From Bacillota bacterium (GTDB lineage: Bacteria > Bacillota > Sulfobacillia > RBS10-35 > JAJYVN01), in NCBI GenBank assembly GCA_021791995.1, contig JAJYVN010000183.1:1-6152 (forward strand): a stretch of 6,152 nt of DNA, given 5' to 3'. The position numbers and the translations under genes are program-made. Of the stretch, positions 5,932 to 6,152 are shown piece after piece. The notes below the pieces were generated by a model that was not told the origin of the DNA, ran no database searches, and saw only the letters and a list, made by a program, of their open reading frames with translations. Positions within the stretch are counted from its first letter, which is position 1, and each line of letters opens with the position of its first letter.

Positions 5932-6152
5932 TGTAGTAGTCTTACGTCACCCGGATGCCACCGAGGGCGGAGCGTGATCACACCGTATGGACCGACCGAG
6001 CAGGGAAGAGATCATCGGTTTGTGCGCCACGGCGCCGGAGCAGGTGGCCGACCTGGTGCTCGCGCTCTATCAGCAGGTGGACTTGCTGCAGCAGCAGGTC
6101 CAGAGCTTGCAGACGCGGGTCCGAGAACTGGAGCGACGGCTGGGCCAGAACA
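5932..6152 (+). mobile_element. IS66-family insertion sequence, left end only
   Basis: The transposase beginning at 5987 is of IS66 type, so its element must begin shortly upstream. The stretch from about 5932, TGTAGTAGTCTTACGTCACC and on, is my estimate of the left terminal inverted repeat, placed some 55 bp before the transposase start as is usual for single-ORF (ISBst12-like) members. The right end, the matching inverted repeat and the 8-bp target duplication lie outside the window, so the exact boundary cannot be proved here. Confidence 0.6.
5987..6152 (+). CDS. IS66-family transposase, N-terminal 55 residues
   Basis: DDE-type transposase of the IS66 family, cut by the right window edge. 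The visible part begins MDRPSREEIIGLCATAPEQV, followed by a leucine/glutamine-rich coiled coil (about 25-52, VADLVLALYQQVDLL and VRELERRLGQN). The order 'SREEI, then APEQVADLV, then coiled coil ending RLGQN' is the standard N-terminus of these proteins, in which the next residues are usually SRNSSKPPSSD; those would lie just past the window. The zinc finger, DDE catalytic core and C-terminal domain are not visible. GGAG at 5969-5972 is 14 nt from the ATG, a poor ribosome site, as is common for transposases. Family assignment is by recalled motif similarity and is fairly firm; whether the gene is intact cannot be judged. Confidence 0.8.
   Translation, partial: MDRPSREEIIGLCATAPEQVADLVLALYQQVDLLQQQVQSLQTRVRELERRLGQN

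Overview
This is a GC-rich bacterial chromosomal segment with three housekeeping or stress genes on the minus strand, a small divergent gene on the plus strand, a degraded stretch, and the start of an insertion sequence. The LeuRS and RF3 sequences, the short Hsp20 and the single-ORF type of IS66 transposase would all fit a Chloroflexota-like (possibly thermophilic) organism. That placement rests on remembered family resemblance only and is a low-confidence inference.

Layout. Positions 1-2370 (minus) hold leucyl-tRNA synthetase, whose C-terminus runs off the left edge. Positions 2371-2535 hold a strong 13-bp GC-rich hairpin that probably ends the upstream hsp20 transcript, and a TATACT -10 box for leuS. 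Positions 2536-3039 (minus) encode a small heat-shock protein. Positions 3040-3160 contain the best promoter of the window (TTGACT, 18 bp, TATGAT) and a leader of about 70 nt with possible alternative folds. Positions 3161-4765 (minus) encode peptide chain release factor 3. Positions 4766-5053 form a divergent intergenic region of 288 bp with candidate promoters for prfC. Positions 5054-5431 (plus) encode a stand-alone protein with a response-regulator-receiver-like pattern that lacks key phosphorylation residues. Positions 5432-5931 contain no intact gene that I can defend. They look like the remains of a minus-strand gene with frame breaks at two G-runs. From about 5932 an IS66-family element begins, and its transposase runs off the right edge.

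How the genes relate. leuS, hsp20 and prfC all serve protein synthesis and quality: tRNA charging, holding of unfolded proteins, and recycling of release factors. They share a strand, but each has its own promoter signals, so they look like neighbouring single-gene units rather than one operon. The right end is more plastic, with an IS66 insertion next to a decayed gene. I find no CRISPR array, tRNA, rRNA, toxin-antitoxin pair or defence cassette. The window is largely ordinary, and the points worth a second look are the pseudo-receiver, the hsp20 leader, the RMSKS variant in LeuRS and the compensating frame breaks beside the IS.
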